Source: Mesorhizobium sp. M2E.F.Ca.ET.219.01.1.1 (GTDB lineage Bacteria > Pseudomonadota > Alphaproteobacteria > Rhizobiales > Rhizobiaceae). Taken from it: DNA of 64,000 nucleotides. The stretch is from NCBI RefSeq assembly GCF_004016445.2, contig NZ_SADT02000001.1:1903630-1967629 (forward strand), given 5' to 3'. The notes below the pieces were generated by a model. The model worked only from the letters and a program-made list of their open reading frames with translations. It did not search any database and was not told where the DNA came from. The stretch's first letter is position 1, and every line of letters begins with the position of its first letter. Shown piece by piece: positions 31,717 through 39,852 of the stretch. The position numbers and the translations under genes were made by a program.

Positions 31717-32640
31717 ATGACCGCGCCGCGCCCCGTGCCGAAAACGATCGACGAAACGCTCGATCTTTTGACGGGCGCGGATTATGTGGCGGATCGCCCG
31801 CTGGCGACCGTGCTGTTTTTATCGCTGCGCATGAAGCGGCCCTTGTTCCTCGAAGGCGAGGCGGGCGTCGGCAAGACCGAGATCGCCAAGGTGCTGGCCG
31901 ACGCGCTCGGTCGCCGGTTGATCCGCCTGCAATGCTATGAAGGGCTCGACGTCTCCTCGGCCGTCTATGAGTGGAATTATGCCGCGCAGATGATCGAGAT
32001 CCGCATGGAGGAGGCGGCCGGCAAGGTCGTGCGCTCCGACATGGAGCGCAACGTCTTTTCCGAAAAATACCTGATCCGCCGCCCGGTGCTCGACGCGCTG
32101 ACCGGCAAGGCCGGCGCGGCGCCGGTTTTCCTCATCGATGAGCTCGACCGCACCGACGAGGCCTTCGAGGCGTTCCTGCTCGAAATCCTGTCGGACTTCC
32201 AGGTGACCGTGCCGGAGCTCGGCACGATCAAGGCGGAAGAGCCGCCGATCGTCATCATCACCACCAACCGCACCCGCGAAATCCACGACGCGCTGAAGCG
32301 GCGCTGCCTCTATCATTGGGTCGACTATCCCAATGCCGAGCGCGAGCTGGAGATCGTGCGCCGCAAGGTGCCGCAGGCGAACCGCCGGCTGTCGGCGGAG
32401 GTCGTGTCGTTTATCCAGAAGCTGCGCCAGGTCGAGCTGTTCAAGGCGCCCGGCGTCGCCGAAACCATCGACTGGGCCGGTGCGCTGACCGAACTCGACA
32501 AGGTGGCGCTCGATCCGGAGACCGTGTCCGATACGATCGGCGTGCTTTTGAAATACCAGGACGATATCGCCCGCATCGGTGAGGGCGAGGGCCGGCGCAT
32601 CCTCAATGAGGTGAAGGCCGAGCTTTCGGCGGCGGAGTAG
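31717..32640 (+). CDS. MoxR-type AAA+ ATPase, CoxD-like
   Basis: A 307-residue MoxR AAA+ ATPase. Walker A is GEAGVGKTE (about residues 46-54), Walker B is VFLIDELDRTDE, and sensor 1 is VIITTNRTREI. Together with a VWA protein, XdhC-like proteins and a cytidylyltransferase in the same operon, it corresponds to CoxD. In Oligotropha, CoxD helps build the Mo-Cu site of CO dehydrogenase. It starts 30 nt after the flavin reductase and is followed directly by the VWA gene. It is probably a chaperone-like remodelling enzyme in the cytoplasm. Confidence 0.88.
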   Translation: MTAPRPVPKTIDETLDLLTGADYVADRPLATVLFLSLRMKRPLFLEGEAGVGKTEIAKVLADALGRRLIRLQCYEGLDVSSAVYEWNYAAQMIEIRMEEAAGKVVRSDMERNVFSEKYLIRRPVLDALTGKAGAAPVFLIDELDRTDEAFEAFLLEILSDFQVTVPELGTIKAEEPPIVIITTNRTREIHDALKRRCLYHWVDYPNAERELEIVRRKVPQANRRLSAEVVSFIQKLRQVELFKAPGVAETIDWAGALTELDKVALDPETVSDTIGVLLKYQDDIARIGEGEGRRILNEVKAELSAAE

Positions 32641-32645
32641 GGGCG

Positions 32646-33896
32646 GTGCCCTTGCCGCGTCCGGAACCCAAGGAGGCGCGCGCCGATGGGCGTATCGCCG
32701 ACAACATCGTCTATTTCGCCCGCGCCTTGCGCAAGGCTGGCATGCGCGTCGGCCCGGCCTCGGTGAAGGACGCCATCGAGGCGGTGCTGGCCGCTGGCAT
32801 CGGCTCGCGCGACGATTTCTACTGGACGCTGCATGCGGTGCTCGTCTCGCGGCACGAGGATCATCCGGTCTTCGACGAGGCCTTCCGCCTGTTCTGGAAA
32901 TCGCGCGAGCTGATCGAGAAGCTGCTGGCGATGTTTTCGCCAGTCGCGCCGGACGATCGTGAAAAGCAGAAGCCGCGGGCGGCCGAGAACCGCGTCAGCC
33001 AGGCGATGTTCGAGGGCCACCAGAAAAATCAGCCGGTGAGGGAAGTACCGGAGATCGAAGTTGATGCGCGCCTTACCTTTTCGGGCAATGAGGTGCTGCG
33101 CGGGAAGGACTTCGCCCAGATGGATGCCGGCGAAATGGCCGAGGCCAAAAAGGCGATCATGGCCTTGCAACTTCCCTTCGATCTCGTCCGCACACGGCGC
33201 TTCAAGGCCGACGCCCAAGGGCGCCGCGTCGATCCGCGCGCCATGATGCGCTCGGCCGCGCGCACCGGCGGTGAGCTTATCCTGCCGAAATTCCGCTCGC
33301 AGCGCGAAATGCATCCGCCGCTGGTGGTGCTTGCCGACATTTCCGGCTCGATGAGCCAGTACACGCGTATCTTCCTCCACTTCCTGCATGCGCTGACGGA
33401 AAAGCGGCGGCGCGTGCACGCCTTCGTCTTCGGCACGCGGCTGACCAACCTGACCCGCCAGATGCGCCACCGCGATCCGGACGAGGCGCTGGCCGAATGC
33501 TCGGCGGCGGTCAAGGACTGGTCGGGCGGCACCCGGATCGGCGATACGCTTGCCGAGTTCAACCGGTTGTGGTCGCGGCGCGTGCTGGGACAGGGCGCTG
33601 TGGTGCTTTTGATCACCGATGGGCTGGAGCGCGACGACGTCACCGGCCTTTCGCAGGAGATGGAGCGGCTGCATAAATCCTGCCGGCGGCTTATCTGGCT
33701 CAACCCGCTGTTGCGCTTCGACGGGTTCGAGGCCCGCGCCCGCGGCGTCAAAGCGATGTTGCCGCATGTCGACGAGTTCCGGGCAGTGCATAATCTCGAC
33801 GCGCTGACCGATCTTTGCGCCTCTCTCGACCAGCGGCCGGCGGCCTCGGTCGATCCGCGCCGCTGGTTGCAAACTGGCGGGAGGCGCGCCGCGTAG
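32646..33896 (+). CDS. VWA-domain protein, CoxE-like
   Basis: A 416-residue protein with a C-terminal von Willebrand A domain. The metal-ion-dependent adhesion motif reads VLADISGSMSQYTR (about residues 228-241), supported by a later SGGTRIGDTL and VLLITDGLERDD. MoxR ATPases commonly work with VWA partners, and CoxE holds this position in cox clusters. It has a GTG start and begins 5 nt after the ATPase stop, so coupling is expected. The role is probably maturation of a molybdo-hydroxylase rather than transport. Confidence 0.88.
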   Translation: MPLPRPEPKEARADGRIADNIVYFARALRKAGMRVGPASVKDAIEAVLAAGIGSRDDFYWTLHAVLVSRHEDHPVFDEAFRLFWKSRELIEKLLAMFSPVAPDDREKQKPRAAENRVSQAMFEGHQKNQPVREVPEIEVDARLTFSGNEVLRGKDFAQMDAGEMAEAKKAIMALQLPFDLVRTRRFKADAQGRRVDPRAMMRSAARTGGELILPKFRSQREMHPPLVVLADISGSMSQYTRIFLHFLHALTEKRRRVHAFVFGTRLTNLTRQMRHRDPDEALAECSAAVKDWSGGTRIGDTLAEFNRLWSRRVLGQGAVVLLITDGLERDDVTGLSQEMERLHKSCRRLIWLNPLLRFDGFEARARGVKAMLPHVDEFRAVHNLDALTDLCASLDQRPAASVDPRRWLQTGGRRAA

Positions 33897-33953
33897 CCAT
33901 ATGCTCTGCCAGGGAATGTCCCGGCGGGAAAACAGACTTTGTGAGAAGCGACG

Positions 33954-34292
33954 ATGGATGAGAGCAATTATCTCGATGAGGCCCGCGATCCCCTGATAAT
34001 CGCGGAAGGTTGGATGAAGGACGGCAAGGATGTCGCCATCGCGACCGTGGTCGAGACCTGGGGTTCGGCGCCGCGTCCGGTCGGCAGCCATCTTGTTATC
34101 GATGCCGAAGGGAATTTCCATGGCTCGGTCTCCGGCGGCTGCGTCGAGGGCGCCGTGGTGACGGAGGCGATCGACGTCATCGGCTCGGGCAAGGCCAGGA
34201 TGCTGGAGTTCGGGGTCGCCGACGAAACGGCCTGGCAGGTGGGCCTTTCGTGCGGCGGCCGCATCAAGGTCTATGTCGAAAGGCTGGGCTGA
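33954..34292 (+). CDS. XdhC/CoxI N-terminal domain protein
   Basis: A 112-residue protein made only of the XdhC/CoxI N-terminal domain: DVAIATVVETWGSAPRPVGS, then GSVSGGCVEGAVVTEAID with the conserved Cys, and a final VGLSCGGRIKVYVE. XdhC-like proteins hold the molybdenum cofactor, promote its sulfuration and insert it into xanthine-dehydrogenase-like enzymes. Here the N-domain and the Rossmann domain are separate genes in tandem. It follows the VWA gene after 57 nt. Confidence 0.85.
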   Translation: MDESNYLDEARDPLIIAEGWMKDGKDVAIATVVETWGSAPRPVGSHLVIDAEGNFHGSVSGGCVEGAVVTEAIDVIGSGKARMLEFGVADETAWQVGLSCGGRIKVYVERLG

Positions 34293-34297
34293 CCGCC

Positions 34298-35002
34298 GTG
34301 GATCCGTATATTCTAAAGACCCTCAACGAAGAACGCCGCGCCCGCCGCGCCGCGGTGCTGGTCACCGACCTTGGCGATGGCCGCGACCGCATCGTGCGCG
34401 AGGGCGACCATGTCGCGGGCGATCTAGGGGCGGCAATCGCCAATGCGTTCCGCACCGGCAATTCGCGGTCGGTGGAGGCGGAAGGGCGGACATTCTTTCT
34501 CAACGCGCATCTGCCGCGCCCGCGGCTCGTGGTGATCGGCGCCGTGCATATCAGCCAGGCGCTGGCGCCGATGGCCAGGATTGCCGGCTATCCCGTCGAG
34601 ATCATCGATCCGCGCACCGCTTTCGCCACCCCTGAGCGCTTTCCCGACGTCGCGCTGCATGCCGAATGGCCGGAAGACGTGCTGAAGCGCGAGCCGCTCG
34701 ACAGCTACACGGCGCTCGCCGCCGTCACCCACGACCCGAAGATCGACGATTTCGCGCTGAAGGCGGCGCTCGATGCCCGCTGCTTCTATGTCGGGGCGCT
34801 CGGCAGCCGCAAGACCCACGCCAAGCGTGTCGAGCGCTTGCTGGCGCTCGGCGCCGGCGCCGACCAGATCGCCCGTATCCACGCACCGATCGGCCTCGAT
34901 ATAGGCGCCGCCAGCCCGGCCGAGATCGCTGTCGCCGTCCTTGCGCAGACAATCCACGCCTTCCGCTCGCGCGGTCTCGAAGCAAAAGGCGCCGTGGCGT
35001 GA
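34298..35002 (+). CDS. XdhC/CoxF-like protein with C-terminal Rossmann domain
   Basis: A 234-residue XdhC-family protein. The N-terminal region (DPYILKTLNEERRARRAAVL) is a degenerate XdhC domain. The C-terminal region is the XdhC Rossmann fold (RLVVIGAVHISQALAPMARI, YTALAAVTHDPKIDDFAL, YVGALGSRKTHAKR, IGLDIGAASPAEIAVA). It has a GTG start at 34298, 5 nt after the stop of the preceding gene. The stop overlaps the GTG of the next gene (GTGA), so translation is coupled. It likely cooperates with the preceding small XdhC protein. Confidence 0.85.
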   Translation: MDPYILKTLNEERRARRAAVLVTDLGDGRDRIVREGDHVAGDLGAAIANAFRTGNSRSVEAEGRTFFLNAHLPRPRLVVIGAVHISQALAPMARIAGYPVEIIDPRTAFATPERFPDVALHAEWPEDVLKREPLDSYTALAAVTHDPKIDDFALKAALDARCFYVGALGSRKTHAKRVERLLALGAGADQIARIHAPIGLDIGAASPAEIAVAVLAQTIHAFRSRGLEAKGAVA

Positions 35003-36615
35003 AATTTGGACCGGTTCCGATCGACGAGGCTGAAGGGGCGGTGCTGGCGCATGCGACGGCCGCGGGCGAAAAGCGGTTCCGCAAGGCGCACCGGCTGAGC
35101 CGCGAGGATATCGCGGCGCTCAAGGCGGCGGGCATCGCTGAAGTCGTCGCGGCGGTCCTTGCTGAGGGCGATCTCAGCGAGAACGCCGCCGCCGCGAAGA
35201 TCGCCGCCGCGATGAGCCATCGCAACATCGAGATCAAGCCGGCCGCGACGGGGCGGGTGAACCTGCATGCAGGCGCCTCGGGCGTCTTTACCGTCGATGC
35301 CGGGATGATCGACGCCATCAATGCCGTCGATCCGGCCATCACAATAGCGACGCTGGCGCAGCATGCGCCGGTCGAGCAGGGCCAGATGGTGGCGACGGTG
35401 AAGATCATTCCTTTCGCCGTCGCCGCAAGCCTGGTGGACAAAGTGGTGAGGATCTGCGCCGGCCGCGAGATCTTTGCGGTCAACGCCTATCGTCCGATCA
35501 ATGTCGGCGTCATCCAGACGGTGCTTCCCGGCGTCAAATCGAGCGTGCTCGACAAGACGTTGCGCGTCACCGAGGCGCGGCTGGCGCGTTCCGGCGGCCG
35601 GCTGACGGCCGAGCGGCGCACGCCGCATGAGATCGCGCCCGTCGCCGCAGCCGCAACCCAGTTGGCGCGCGACAATGACATGGTGGTGATCTTCGGCGCC
35701 TCGGCGATGAGCGATTTCGCCGATGTCGTGCCGGCCGCGATCGAACGCGCAGGTGGCACCGTCATCCGCGCCGGCATGCCTGTCGATCCCGGCAATCTGC
35801 TGGTGCTTGGGACGCTCGACGGCAAGCGCGTCGTCGGGGCGCCGGGATGCGCGCGCAGCCCGAAGGAGAACGGCTTCGACTGGGTGCTCGATCGCCTGAT
35901 TGCCGGGCTCGATGTGACGGCTCGCGATATTGCCGGCATGGGCGTCGGCGGGCTTCTTATGGAAATCCCGACAAGGCCGCAGCCGCGCGAGCCGGCGCCG
36001 CAGCCGGCAAGGTCGGCGCTGAAGGTCGATATCGTGCTTCTGGCCGCCGGCCGTTCGAGCCGCATGGGCGGGCCGAACAAGCTTCTGGCGTTGTTCGATG
36101 GCGAGCCGCTGGTGCGCCGCACTGCTTCGCGCGCACTGGGCTCGAAGGCCGCCAGCACCGTCGTCGTCACCGGCCATCAGCGCGAGCGCGTGCGTTCCGC
36201 GCTAGCCGGCCTCGGTGTGACAGTCGCGGACAATCCCGATTTCGCCGACGGCCTGGCCTCGTCGTTGAAGGCGGGCATTGCGAAGGTCGCGCCCGACTCG
36301 GCCGGCGCGATGATCGTGCTCGGCGACATGCCGGGCGTTTCGTCGAAGGACCTCGACAGCCTGATCGATGCGTTCCGCAGCTCTGGCGGTCGCTCCGTGG
36401 TGCGCGCCTCGCACCAGGGCAAGCGCGGCAATCCGGTGCTCCTGCCGCGATCGCTTTTCGCGGCGGTCGCGCAGCTCGAGGGCGATACCGGCGCGCGCCA
36501 TCTGGTCGAGGCCGAGGGGCTCGACGTCATCGATGTCGAGATCGGGCAGGGCGCATCGATCGATGTCGATACGCGCGAGGCGCTGGAAGGGGCGGGCGGC
36601 GTCCTACAGGATTGA
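34999..36615 (+). CDS. Molybdopterin-binding / MobA-MocA-like nucleotidyltransferase fusion
   Basis: A 538-residue two-domain protein. The N-terminal part (to about residue 330) resembles MoeA/MoCF molybdopterin-binding domains, with VDAGMIDAINAVDP, a DMVVIFGASAMSDFADVVP nucleotide loop and VDPGNLLVLG. The C-terminal part is a GT-A-fold nucleotidyltransferase (VLLAAGRSSRMGGPNKLLAL, then IVLGDMPGVSSKDL, and RGNPVLLPRSLF), as in MocA or MobA. It probably makes the cytosine dinucleotide form of the cofactor used by xanthine-dehydrogenase-like enzymes. It has a GTG start coupled to the preceding gene. Confidence 0.88.
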   Translation: MKFGPVPIDEAEGAVLAHATAAGEKRFRKAHRLSREDIAALKAAGIAEVVAAVLAEGDLSENAAAAKIAAAMSHRNIEIKPAATGRVNLHAGASGVFTVDAGMIDAINAVDPAITIATLAQHAPVEQGQMVATVKIIPFAVAASLVDKVVRICAGREIFAVNAYRPINVGVIQTVLPGVKSSVLDKTLRVTEARLARSGGRLTAERRTPHEIAPVAAAATQLARDNDMVVIFGASAMSDFADVVPAAIERAGGTVIRAGMPVDPGNLLVLGTLDGKRVVGAPGCARSPKENGFDWVLDRLIAGLDVTARDIAGMGVGGLLMEIPTRPQPREPAPQPARSALKVDIVLLAAGRSSRMGGPNKLLALFDGEPLVRRTASRALGSKAASTVVVTGHQRERVRSALAGLGVTVADNPDFADGLASSLKAGIAKVAPDSAGAMIVLGDMPGVSSKDLDSLIDAFRSSGGRSVVRASHQGKRGNPVLLPRSLFAAVAQLEGDTGARHLVEAEGLDVIDVEIGQGASIDVDTREALEGAGGVLQD

Positions 36616-36636
36616 CAAACCGAAGCTGAATTTCGC

Positions 36637-37530
36637 ATGCCTCTCGGCATGTCATTGCGCTTCCTCTTCGCCCTGCTCGTCGCAACCGGTTTTGCCGCCC
36701 ACGCCGCCCACAGCCAGACGCTTTCGCTAAAGCCGTTCAAGGACGATCTCTTCGCTTATCCGGCGACGCTGTCCACCGGCGACAACGGCGCTTACACTGT
36801 GCTCGACTATCATGAGATGCGCGACATCAACCAGCGCGACGAGCTGCCGGAAAGGCGTGTGCGCGCGCAATACACCGACCCCGGCGTGCGCAAGGTGCAG
36901 CAGGACCTGATGCTGAGGACCGACGCCGGCGATGTCAGGCATGTGGCGGTCGGCAGGACGGAAGGCGCTTCGATCATCGTTCTCTACCTGCATGGACAAG
37001 GCGGCAGCCGCAAGCAAGGCGTCGACGACTTCACCTTCGGCGGCAACTTCAACCGCATCAAGAACCTGATGGCGCAGAATGGCGGGCTCTACCTCTCGCC
37101 CGACTTCCCCGATTTCGGCGACAAGGGCGCGGCGCAAGTCGCGGCGCTCATCGATCACTACGCCCAACAATCGCCCGGCGCGAAGATCTTCGTCGCCTGC
37201 GGCTCCATGGGCGGCATGATCTGCTGGAAGCTCGCCGCGCGCAAGGATACGGGCGGCCGCATTAACGGGCTGCTGCTGCTCGGCTCGCTGTGGGACGACA
37301 GCTTTTTGACCAGCCCCGCCTTCAAGCGCCGTGTGCCGGTGTTCTTCGGCCAGGGCAGCCATGACGTGGTCTTCCCGGTGGAAAAGCAGGAAGCCTTCTT
37401 CCACTCGATCCTGGCCAAAAAATCCTATCCGACACGCTTTGTGCGCTTCGAGACCGGCACGCATGGCACGCCGATCCGCATGGTCGACTGGCGGGGCACG
37501 CTGAACTGGATGCTGACGAAAGCGCCGTGA
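36637..37530 (+). CDS. Exported alpha/beta hydrolase-like protein
   Basis: A 297-residue protein with a signal peptide (LRFLFALLVATGFAAHAAHSQ) and an alpha/beta hydrolase fold. The core contains IVLYLHGQGGSRKQG (oxyanion-side loop), the elbow CGSMGGM with the presumed nucleophile Ser, FFGQGSHDVVFP with an acid candidate and GTHGTPIRM with the likely catalytic His. Its location should be periplasmic. The start may be at 36637 or at the ATG at 36649. It follows the cox-like operon after only 21 nt but has no evident link to it. Confidence 0.75.
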   Translation: MPLGMSLRFLFALLVATGFAAHAAHSQTLSLKPFKDDLFAYPATLSTGDNGAYTVLDYHEMRDINQRDELPERRVRAQYTDPGVRKVQQDLMLRTDAGDVRHVAVGRTEGASIIVLYLHGQGGSRKQGVDDFTFGGNFNRIKNLMAQNGGLYLSPDFPDFGDKGAAQVAALIDHYAQQSPGAKIFVACGSMGGMICWKLAARKDTGGRINGLLLLGSLWDDSFLTSPAFKRRVPVFFGQGSHDVVFPVEKQEAFFHSILAKKSYPTRFVRFETGTHGTPIRMVDWRGTLNWMLTKAP

Positions 37531-37545
37531 CCATTCTGTCGAGGC

Positions 37546-38595
37546 TCAAGGCGCGGTATTGTAATCGATGATCGTCTGCGGATTGATCTCGCCATCATAG
37601 GAAGCATCGACGTCGTACTGGACAAGCGAGAAGTCACCGTTGCGGAACAGATAGGTCCCCGATGACGAGGCGTCCCCTACGCCACGCCATTTGTCGGATG
37701 TGGTGATGGTTTTCGTGTTCTCGTCATAGTCCGAGTTGGTCGCCCAGCCGCTGGTCTTGAAACCAATGATGTGGATCGATTCGACCTTGCCTTCGCTGTT
37801 GTTGTTCTCGTAGCGGATATCGAGATCCGGCTCGGTGAACTGCAACTGGGTCACGCCGTTGACGTCATCGGCGACGTAATAGACCGCGGTTTCGTTGTAG
37901 GCGGCCATCGAGCAGAAGAAGCGGAACAGCCGCGTCTCGCGCTCCGGGTCGGAGGCTTGAGCGTCCTTGTCCTTGTAGTGGATCGAATGAGCCTCGGGCT
38001 CGCCGATCGGCTTGCCGTCCGGATTCTCCTTGTCGCATTGGCCGCCATAAGTGGCGAGAAACGCCTTCTTGGCTTGCTCCAGAGCTTCATCCTTCTTCGG
38101 TGGCGGCGGGCCGTCGCCGCAGCTCGCCGGCACGGCGCTGTCGAAATCCTCGGTCGATGGCTTCAGCGCGCCCTTGTCGATGAAGATTGGCTGGAAGGGC
38201 GGCTCCTGGATCTGCGCATTGACCTGGCGGACCGTGTAGCAGCCCGCGAAGACCTTGGCCTCGCCCTTCTTGTCGGTCGCCTGGATGGCGACTGGAACGC
38301 TGTAATAGATGCTGCCGGCGGCACCTTCGTCCGATACAGCGCCGGTCTTGACGTCGACGCTGTCGGTGCCGTCGTAACCTTTCACGAAAGCGTTGAAATC
38401 CTTAGCTGGCTTTGTATCGCCGAAATAACCCCAGGCGCGGGCGAATTCATGGCGATTGATGGCGCTGTAAAGCGAGCGGATGACGGCGTCGGCGCTGGAC
38501 CTGTCGTCGATATAGGGCGCATCGGCCGCAAAAGCGGAATGCGCGAAGCCGGCCAGTGAGAGAATGACGGTCGCTGCGAAAACGGCTTTTTTCAT
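37546..38595 (-). CDS. Exported protein with DUF1176-like C-terminal part
   Basis: A 349-residue periplasmic protein with a signal peptide (MKKAVFAATVILSLAGFAHS, cleavage near AFAADA). The N-terminal half (SADAVIRSLYSAINRHEFARAW) looks like a small NTF2-like domain. The second half (FRFFCSMAAYNETAVYYVADD, then GVTQLQFTEPDLDI) resembles DUF1176 domains. Cys residues could form disulfides. The function is unknown. It is convergent with the hydrolase gene, and the stops are about 15 nt apart. Confidence 0.65.
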   Translation of the reverse strand: MKKAVFAATVILSLAGFAHSAFAADAPYIDDRSSADAVIRSLYSAINRHEFARAWGYFGDTKPAKDFNAFVKGYDGTDSVDVKTGAVSDEGAAGSIYYSVPVAIQATDKKGEAKVFAGCYTVRQVNAQIQEPPFQPIFIDKGALKPSTEDFDSAVPASCGDGPPPPKKDEALEQAKKAFLATYGGQCDKENPDGKPIGEPEAHSIHYKDKDAQASDPERETRLFRFFCSMAAYNETAVYYVADDVNGVTQLQFTEPDLDIRYENNNSEGKVESIHIIGFKTSGWATNSDYDENTKTITTSDKWRGVGDASSSGTYLFRNGDFSLVQYDVDASYDGEINPQTIIDYNTAP

Positions 38596-38737
38596 CGAAT
38601 CCTCCGGTCGGTAACGAAAATACTACCATGGCGATTGCGGCGGCGTGGTGACGCCGTGGGCAGGACCGCTTGAAGAATCGTGGTGGGAAGCGCTAGTTCA
38701 CGGCCCGCGGCGCTCGGGCCGCCTGGGGAGATTATCC

Positions 38738-39244
38738 GTGACCATTTCCATGTACGACATATCGGTTGGCGTCTTTTCCGCCCGGCTGAAGGCGCTGGCC
38801 AGCGTGCTGACGGCGGCGGAGCAGAATGCCGGCGAACGCAAGATCGATCCGCAGGTGTTTCTCACGGCGCGGCTGGCGCCGGACATGTTCGCGCTGGCCA
38901 GGCAGGTCCAGATCTCCACCGACCATGCCAAGGGTGCGCCGTCGCGGCTCGCCGGCCGCGAGGTGCCGAAATATGAGGACAATGAAGCGAGCTTTGCCGA
39001 GCTGCAGGCCCGAATCGCCAAGACGCTCGATCATTTGGCGACGTTCTCGGCGGCCGATCTGGAAGGATCGGAGGACCGGACGGTTGAAGTGAGGCTCGGC
39101 GGGCGCGAAACCACGCTGCCCGGCCTGCAGTACCTGCTGCATGTCGCGATGCCGAACTTCTATTTCCACGTCACCACGGCCTACGACATCCTGCGCCACA
39201 ATGGCGTGCCGCTCGGCAAGCAGACATTTTTGGGAAATCGCTGA
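38738..39244 (+). CDS. DUF1993 family protein
   Basis: A 168-residue soluble protein of the DUF1993 type, related to DinB-like four-helix bundles: YDISVGVFSARLKALASVLT at the start, then FLTARLAPDMFALARQVQI, RIAKTLDHLATFSAADL, and the end FHVTTAYDILRHNGVPLGKQ, which is highly characteristic. The biochemical role is unknown. GGGGAG at 38725-38730 favours the GTG at 38738 over the ATG at 38750. A strong hairpin follows. Confidence 0.85.
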   Translation: MTISMYDISVGVFSARLKALASVLTAAEQNAGERKIDPQVFLTARLAPDMFALARQVQISTDHAKGAPSRLAGREVPKYEDNEASFAELQARIAKTLDHLATFSAADLEGSEDRTVEVRLGGRETTLPGLQYLLHVAMPNFYFHVTTAYDILRHNGVPLGKQTFLGNR

Positions 39245-39260
39245 CTTTTGGATGGCTTTG

Positions 39261-39290
39261 AGGTTTCCCGGCAGTCCGGGAAACCTCTTT
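39261..39290. terminator. Bidirectional terminator
   Basis: A perfect 11-bp stem (AGGTTTCCCGG / CCGGGAAACCT) with a CAGT loop and a CTTT tail lies between the convergent DUF1993 and small DUF1127-like genes. Confidence 0.8.
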
Positions 39291-39303
39291 GGTTCGGCGT
39301 TGT

Positions 39304-39468
39304 TCAGCGGGCCGACATCTCGCGCGCGATGCGCGGAAAATCCGCTGGCTTGATGCCGATATCGGCACGGTCGGCATTGCTCATCGCGTTCAGAAGCGCA
39401 AGCGCCGCGCGGTAGCGCTGGTGCTCCTGCGGCCGTGGCCGAGCGAACATTTCAGTGAAGAACCCCAT
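39304..39468 (-). CDS. Small DUF1127-like protein
   Basis: A 54-residue protein (MGFFTEMFARPRPQEHQRY, then ALLNAMSNADRADIGIKPAD and FPRIAREMSAR). The last 25 residues follow the DUF1127 pattern of a short helix, a Sxxx(L/I)xDIGI turn and a final basic helix. AGGGG lies about 9 nt before the ATG at 39468. No function is known. It is the second DUF1127-like gene in this window, and the two are not adjacent. Confidence 0.65.
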   Translation of the reverse strand: MGFFTEMFARPRPQEHQRYRAALALLNAMSNADRADIGIKPADFPRIAREMSAR

Positions 39469-39482
39469 GACAGTTGCCCCTG

Positions 39483-39509
39483 TTGGTCCTCCCGACAACA
39501 AAATATAAT
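39483..39509 (+). promoter_or_regulatory. Candidate promoter for a small RNA
   Basis: A perfect TATAAT at 39504-39509 is preceded by TTGGTC at 39483-39488 with a short 15-nt spacer. It points to the right, away from the small DUF1127-like gene, towards a strong terminator about 190 nt downstream. Confidence 0.4.
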
Positions 39510-39515
39510 CGATTT

Positions 39516-39702
39516 GTTAAAATTGTGCAGTGCAGCAATTGCATGGCTGCCATGCCGCATCAGATTTTTCGGCCACAATCGATTTTTCGTGAAACTTTCC
39601 GGCGGGCTCGACCGTAGGGGCCTATGCCGGCCCATGGCTGGCTTTTTCCTCGCCACTCCTGGCGACCTTGCCGGACTGCACGAAAATGCGGTCCGGCTTT
39701 TT
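39516..39702 (+). ncRNA. Candidate small RNA or attenuated leader
   Basis: The region lies between a good -10 element (39504-39509) and a Rho-independent terminator: stem 39670-39680 / 39687-39697, 11 bp with one T-G pair, loop CGAAAA, then TTTTT. No open frame with a ribosome-binding site lies inside it. A transcript of about 187 nt would be independent of the divergent genes on both sides. It may instead be a terminated leader of the J-domain-like gene. The 384-nt gap holds nothing else I can support. Confidence 0.4.
39670..39702 (+). terminator. Orphan Rho-independent terminator
   Basis: GCCGGACTGCA (39670-39680) pairs with TGCGGTCCGGC (39687-39697) around CGAAAA, followed by TTTTT. No annotated plus-strand gene precedes it within 400 nt. 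Confidence 0.75.
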
Positions 39703-39807
39703 ACTGATGGCTCCGGGGGCAAAATGCCTGCAATTGTTAACGTCGCCAGAAGTCATTTTTAACGAGGGCGCCCTATTTTCAGCGACATCAACGCATGCCG
39801 TCACGAC

Positions 39808-39822
39808 AGGGAGGCTGAGATC
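39808..39822 (+). promoter_or_regulatory. Strong ribosome-binding site followed by ATC
   Basis: AGGGAGG at 39808-39814 is followed 5 nt later by ATC (39820-39822), in frame with the J-domain-like gene. No ATG or GTG exists in that frame between the upstream stop at 39760 and the gene body. ATC would be a rare start codon. Confidence 0.35.
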
Positions 39823-39852
39823 GGCACCGGTAACAAGCTCGATTTCGCTTCG

